Under the pieces are notes generated by a model, which did not search any database, was not told the origin of the DNA, and saw only the letters and a list, made by a program, of their open reading frames with translations. Both the position numbers and the translations under genes were made by a program. This document shows, piece by piece, positions 22,212-24,685 of a stretch of 24,685 bases of DNA. The stretch's first letter is position 1, and every line of letters starts with the position of its first letter. Where the stretch lies: the NCBI GenBank assembly GCA_035530195.1, contig DATKVG010000201.1, forward strand, positions 1-24,685. Reading direction: 5' to 3'. The DNA is from JAPLKX01 sp035530195 (GTDB lineage: Bacteria; Hydrogenedentota; Hydrogenedentia; Hydrogenedentales; SLHB01).

Positions 22212-23000
22212 CTACCGCATTTCCTGGCCGCCGGTGACGTTGATGGCCTGGCCGGTCATATAGCCCGCATCCTCGGAGGCGAGAAACACCACCACGTTGG
22301 TGACGTCGTCGTATTTGCAGCCGCGCCTCATCGGCACCTGGTCGACATATTTCTGCCGCACCTCGGCTTCGCTGATCCCCTGATTGGCCGCGTATTGTTT
22401 GAACAGGCTGTTCACCCACAGCGGCGAATCGAGCAGGTTGCCCGGGCAAATCGCGTTGACGCGGATGTTTTTGTCCGCAAACTCGAGTGCAAGGCTCTGC
22501 GTCACCCCGATCCCCCCAAACTTCGACGCCGCATATGCGCTGTTGCGGTAGCTGCCTTTCTTTCCCGACTTCGAGTTGATCTCGATGATGCTGCCGCCGA
22601 GCCCATACGACAACATCGCACGCGCCGCTTCCCTCGCACAGATGAAGTACCCAACGAGGTTCACGTCAATCACTTTGCGCCACTTCGCAATATCGAACTC
22701 GATCGAGTCGCCCGAAAACAAGACACCCGCGTTCGCCACGAAAATGTCCAGACCGCCAAGCTCTGCGGCGTCTCCGTCAACCGCCTGCCGCACCGCGTCC
22801 GCATCCGTGACATCCACGCTACGTCCAATAACCTTCCTACCCGTCGATTTGGCCACGGCGCCGGCCGTCTCGCGAATCTTGTCCGCGACGACGTCCCATG
22901 CCGCGACGTTGCAACCTTCCTGTGCCAGCCGCTCCACGATCGCCGCGCCCAAACCCTGCGCCGCACCCGTGACTATCGCTTTTTTGCCATCGAGCCTCAT
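22212..23000 (-). CDS. SDR dehydrogenase, sorbitol-6-phosphate 2-dehydrogenase (SrlD)-like
   Basis: This 262-residue short-chain dehydrogenase has NAD loop TGAAQGLG (11-18), VANAG and catalytic Y156-x-x-x-K160. It resembles E. coli SrlD unusually well: VNLVGYFICARE, INSKSGKKGS, SKFGGIGVTQSLALEFA, GNLLDSP, VPMRRGCKYDDVTN and C-terminal GQAINVTGGQ each have direct counterparts there. It probably interconverts a hexitol (phosphate) and a ketose (phosphate) with NAD. Because PTS genes are absent here, unphosphorylated polyols are also possible. Its ATG overlaps the stop of the upstream dehydrogenase as ATGA, with SD GGAGAGG, so the two proteins are probably co-translated and act in one pathway. 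Confidence 0.87.
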   Translation of the reverse strand: MRLDGKKAIVTGAAQGLGAAIVERLAQEGCNVAAWDVVADKIRETAGAVAKSTGRKVIGRSVDVTDADAVRQAVDGDAAELGGLDIFVANAGVLFSGDSIEFDIAKWRKVIDVNLVGYFICAREAARAMLSYGLGGSIIEINSKSGKKGSYRNSAYAASKFGGIGVTQSLALEFADKNIRVNAICPGNLLDSPLWVNSLFKQYAANQGISEAEVRQKYVDQVPMRRGCKYDDVTNVVVFLASEDAGYMTGQAINVTGGQEMR

Positions 23001-24616
23001 TTCAGAAACCTCTCCAGCAGAGCCGCCTCGGCCTGTTTTGTCCACGCCCCTTGCTCCGTCAGTTTCTCTTTAATCTCAGGCAGCCGCACCGGGATTTCAT
23101 CGATCCCCATCAGCGGCAACTCGAGAATGTGCGGGTAAATCACCGTCTTCCCGGGGAACCGCGCCGCCTTGACCCCTTGTAACCCTTCTCTTGCCGCGTT
23201 CAGCCCGCCGATCGCCGCAACGCTCAGGTTCGTGTTCAACTCGCCCGCCTCGACCATCCGCAGCACCTTGCGCAAGTCGCTGATCCGGGACCCGCTCGAC
23301 CCGATGATCTTGATGCCCCGGCAAAGGTCCGACAGCCGGATCGACGCGTTCGACCCGATCCCCAGCCCCGCGAACACGTTCACAAACCCGTTGTCCGCCG
23401 CAAACGTCATCGCGCTCTCGACCAGCGCCGGCACCGGCGCAAGCACCACCACGTCGCTGTACCCTTCCGGCGACTCCGCCCTCACCGCCACATCCATTTC
23501 GCGCCGCGCCGCGAACTGCGTCGGCGCAAACGTTTTCAGCAGGATGCCTTTGGCTCTCGCCATGTCGCCGAACCGCTGCTCGATGTGGTTAAGCCGCGAC
23601 CGGTCGAGGTCCGTCACCACGACCACTTTCGGCCCGCGCGCAATCTCGAGCGCCCGCTGCACGTGCATCTGGCCCATCGGGCCGCCCGCGCCGATGAACA
23701 GTGCCGAGCCGCCTTGCATCAGGTCGTGACGCGCATGGATCTCCGCCAGCTCCTCCATCGTGTCCGCCCCGCCGTAGAACCGCAGGTTCTCATAATGGAT
23801 CCGGCCGATATCCAGCGAAACCGGCCCGTCTTCCTTCTCCCGGTCCAGCAAAAACATCGCCCCGTTTTTCTTCAGCCGCGGCGCAAGCGCATTCACAACC
23901 CGCGGCGTCGGACCCGCCACAACGATATCGTCGTAAAGGTCTTCGTTCAGCCCATCGAGCGCCCGCGTCATCACCACCCCATGCGGGTTCCCCGCGATCC
24001 AGGCCGCCGGATCTTCGTCTGTAACGATCAGCAGCCGTTTGTCCGCGCCGCCGGGCTCGACCCGGTCGTGCAGGTTGTACGACATCTCGACGCACGCCCA
24101 CGGTTCCGCCAGCGCCGCCTCGCTGTACCCGGTTTCCGGCTTCACCGGCAGCAGATAGCACCCCTCGTCGCCCTCGAGCCCGCGCTCGTCGAGGTACGTG
24201 TACTGCCCCATCCCGCCGGGGATGAGATAGCCGAACGCAAACCCAAGCCCGTCAAAATAAATGTCCGCCTGCACGATGTACCGGTCGCCCGGTTTGAACT
24301 TGTCCGTCCACCGATCCCCCACCATCGCCACCGTCACCGAACACTCGTGACCAAGCACCGTCGGGTCTTTCTCGAGGTCCCGGCCGCGCAACCGCGGATG
24401 CCCGCTGCCCTGGTTGATGATCTTGATGTCCGACAGGCAAAGGCCCAGTGCGTCAACGCGCAGCAGGATCTCGTTCGGTTTGGGCGGGCGCAACTCGAGC
24501 GTCTGCGGCTTCCCGTTCCGACCTAAATTCTCAAACCCCGCTCCAAACACCTGCCACGCCACATACGTCTTCGGCAGCGGGAGTTCGATCTGCCGGAAAC
24601 GATCCAGTTTCGACAC
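22997..24616 (-). CDS. Long zinc-type alcohol dehydrogenase (MDR) with duplicated nucleotide-binding region
   Basis: This 539-residue medium-chain dehydrogenase is well above the usual 340-410. The N-terminal GroES-like domain has the catalytic-zinc residues C60 (LGLCLSD) and H90-E91 (LGHECS), plus AEPWACVEMSYN. The four-cysteine structural zinc lobe is absent. Two Rossmann-like segments follow. The first (about 193-295) lacks a clear glycine loop but has YDDIVVAGPTPRVVNAL and LRFYGGAD. The second (about 303-465) has GAGGPMGQM and a parallel YSDVVVLAPVPALVESA and IKIIGSSGS. It is probably an NAD(P)-dependent polyol or sugar-phosphate dehydrogenase, perhaps distantly like sorbose-1-phosphate reductase. 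The start is GTG 24616 with AGGAG six bases upstream. It is coupled by a four-base overlap to the SrlD-like gene. Confidence 0.85.
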   Translation of the reverse strand: MSKLDRFRQIELPLPKTYVAWQVFGAGFENLGRNGKPQTLELRPPKPNEILLRVDALGLCLSDIKIINQGSGHPRLRGRDLEKDPTVLGHECSVTVAMVGDRWTDKFKPGDRYIVQADIYFDGLGFAFGYLIPGGMGQYTYLDERGLEGDEGCYLLPVKPETGYSEAALAEPWACVEMSYNLHDRVEPGGADKRLLIVTDEDPAAWIAGNPHGVVMTRALDGLNEDLYDDIVVAGPTPRVVNALAPRLKKNGAMFLLDREKEDGPVSLDIGRIHYENLRFYGGADTMEELAEIHARHDLMQGGSALFIGAGGPMGQMHVQRALEIARGPKVVVVTDLDRSRLNHIEQRFGDMARAKGILLKTFAPTQFAARREMDVAVRAESPEGYSDVVVLAPVPALVESAMTFAADNGFVNVFAGLGIGSNASIRLSDLCRGIKIIGSSGSRISDLRKVLRMVEAGELNTNLSVAAIGGLNAAREGLQGVKAARFPGKTVIYPHILELPLMGIDEIPVRLPEIKEKLTEQGAWTKQAEAALLERFLK

Positions 24617-24640
24617 CTCATTCTCCTATCGTTCATTGTG

Positions 24641-24661
24641 GTGCGGGCGTCTCGCCTGCAC
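24641..24661. repeat. Short palindromic dispersed repeat, copy 2
   Basis: A 21-base imperfect palindrome (GTGC...GCAC ends, with GGGCG and CGCCT inside) lies 25 bases upstream of the GTG start of the long dehydrogenase gene. Its reverse complement matches the element at 17954-17973. It lies in or near the 5' leader of the gene. Confidence 0.45.
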
Positions 24662-24685
24662 GTGCTGTGGTGCAACATTTTCGTC

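Noticed and set aside
20944..22263. Open frame of 439 codons on the plus strand, antisense to the alpha-galactosidase
   Set aside because: Composition is that of an antisense shadow; it also runs through the 37-bp inverted repeat and shows no family motif.
22026..23138. Open frame of 370 codons on the plus strand, across the inverted repeat and the SDR gene
   Set aside because: The opposite strand encodes a complete SrlD-like enzyme; this frame begins inside the repeat and has no motif.

Overview
The window is a GC-rich chromosomal segment (AT-rich only around 16.4-17.9 kb) from a Gram-negative-type heterotroph. Several traits point to the planctomycete / Lentisphaera / Candidatus Hydrogenedentota part of the tree: Tat-exported Gfo/Idh/MocA oxidoreductases in tandem, a xylose-isomerase-like TIM-barrel gene, an NPCBM-containing alpha-galactosidase, a DapL-type aminotransferase, and many long palindromic intergenic repeats. 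The placement is inference; there is no rRNA or other marker gene here. I found no tRNA, rRNA, CRISPR array, transposase or prophage gene.

Layout. (1) 1-373: an intergenic region with two back-to-back promoters. One drives a leftward gene that starts just outside the window behind a structured leader; the other drives the rightward sigma-54 activator (374-1780), followed by a small PilZ-like protein (1957-2307). (2) 2357-6749: a leftward gene cluster, read in the order DapL-type aminotransferase, PTS EIIA-2 (PtsN-like), TIM-barrel sugar isomerase/epimerase, lipoprotein, YhaM-like OB/HD exoribonuclease. (3) 6852-12372: a leftward pair made of a membrane-anchored Memo-AMMECR1 fusion and a 1,292-residue membrane protein. 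The latter joins a degenerate spermidine-synthase-like half to an FMN-binding plus 4Fe-4S NosR/NapH-like half. (4) 12461-15268: two paralogous Tat-exported Gfo/Idh/MocA oxidoreductases, then a divergent DapA/NanA-family aldolase (15519-16409). (5) 16410-17903: an AT-rich patch with its own strong promoter and one unrecognised gene. (6) 17981-24616: leftward genes for UDP-glucose dehydrogenase, a secreted GH36-type alpha-galactosidase, a sorbitol-6-phosphate-dehydrogenase-like SDR, and a 539-residue zinc-type alcohol dehydrogenase with a duplicated nucleotide-binding region. The last two overlap by four bases.

How the genes may work together. Regions 4 and 6 look like carbohydrate scavenging: galactoside cleavage outside the cytoplasm, polyol or ketose phosphate interconversion, keto-acid aldol cleavage and polysaccharide precursor synthesis. 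Region 2 mixes amino-acid/cell-wall metabolism with regulation and RNA turnover. Region 3 is the best candidate for an undescribed system. It places the two non-radical-SAM partners of the AmmeMemoRadiSam family, fused and tethered to the membrane, next to a membrane flavin/iron-sulfur electron-transfer protein whose other half resembles a spermidine synthase without its key acidic residues.

Five intergenic spaces carry palindromic repeats (13855-13922, 17954-17973, 19396-19503, 22068-22182, 24641-24661). Several start codons need care: one gene probably starts at a non-standard ATT, and others use TTG or GTG.
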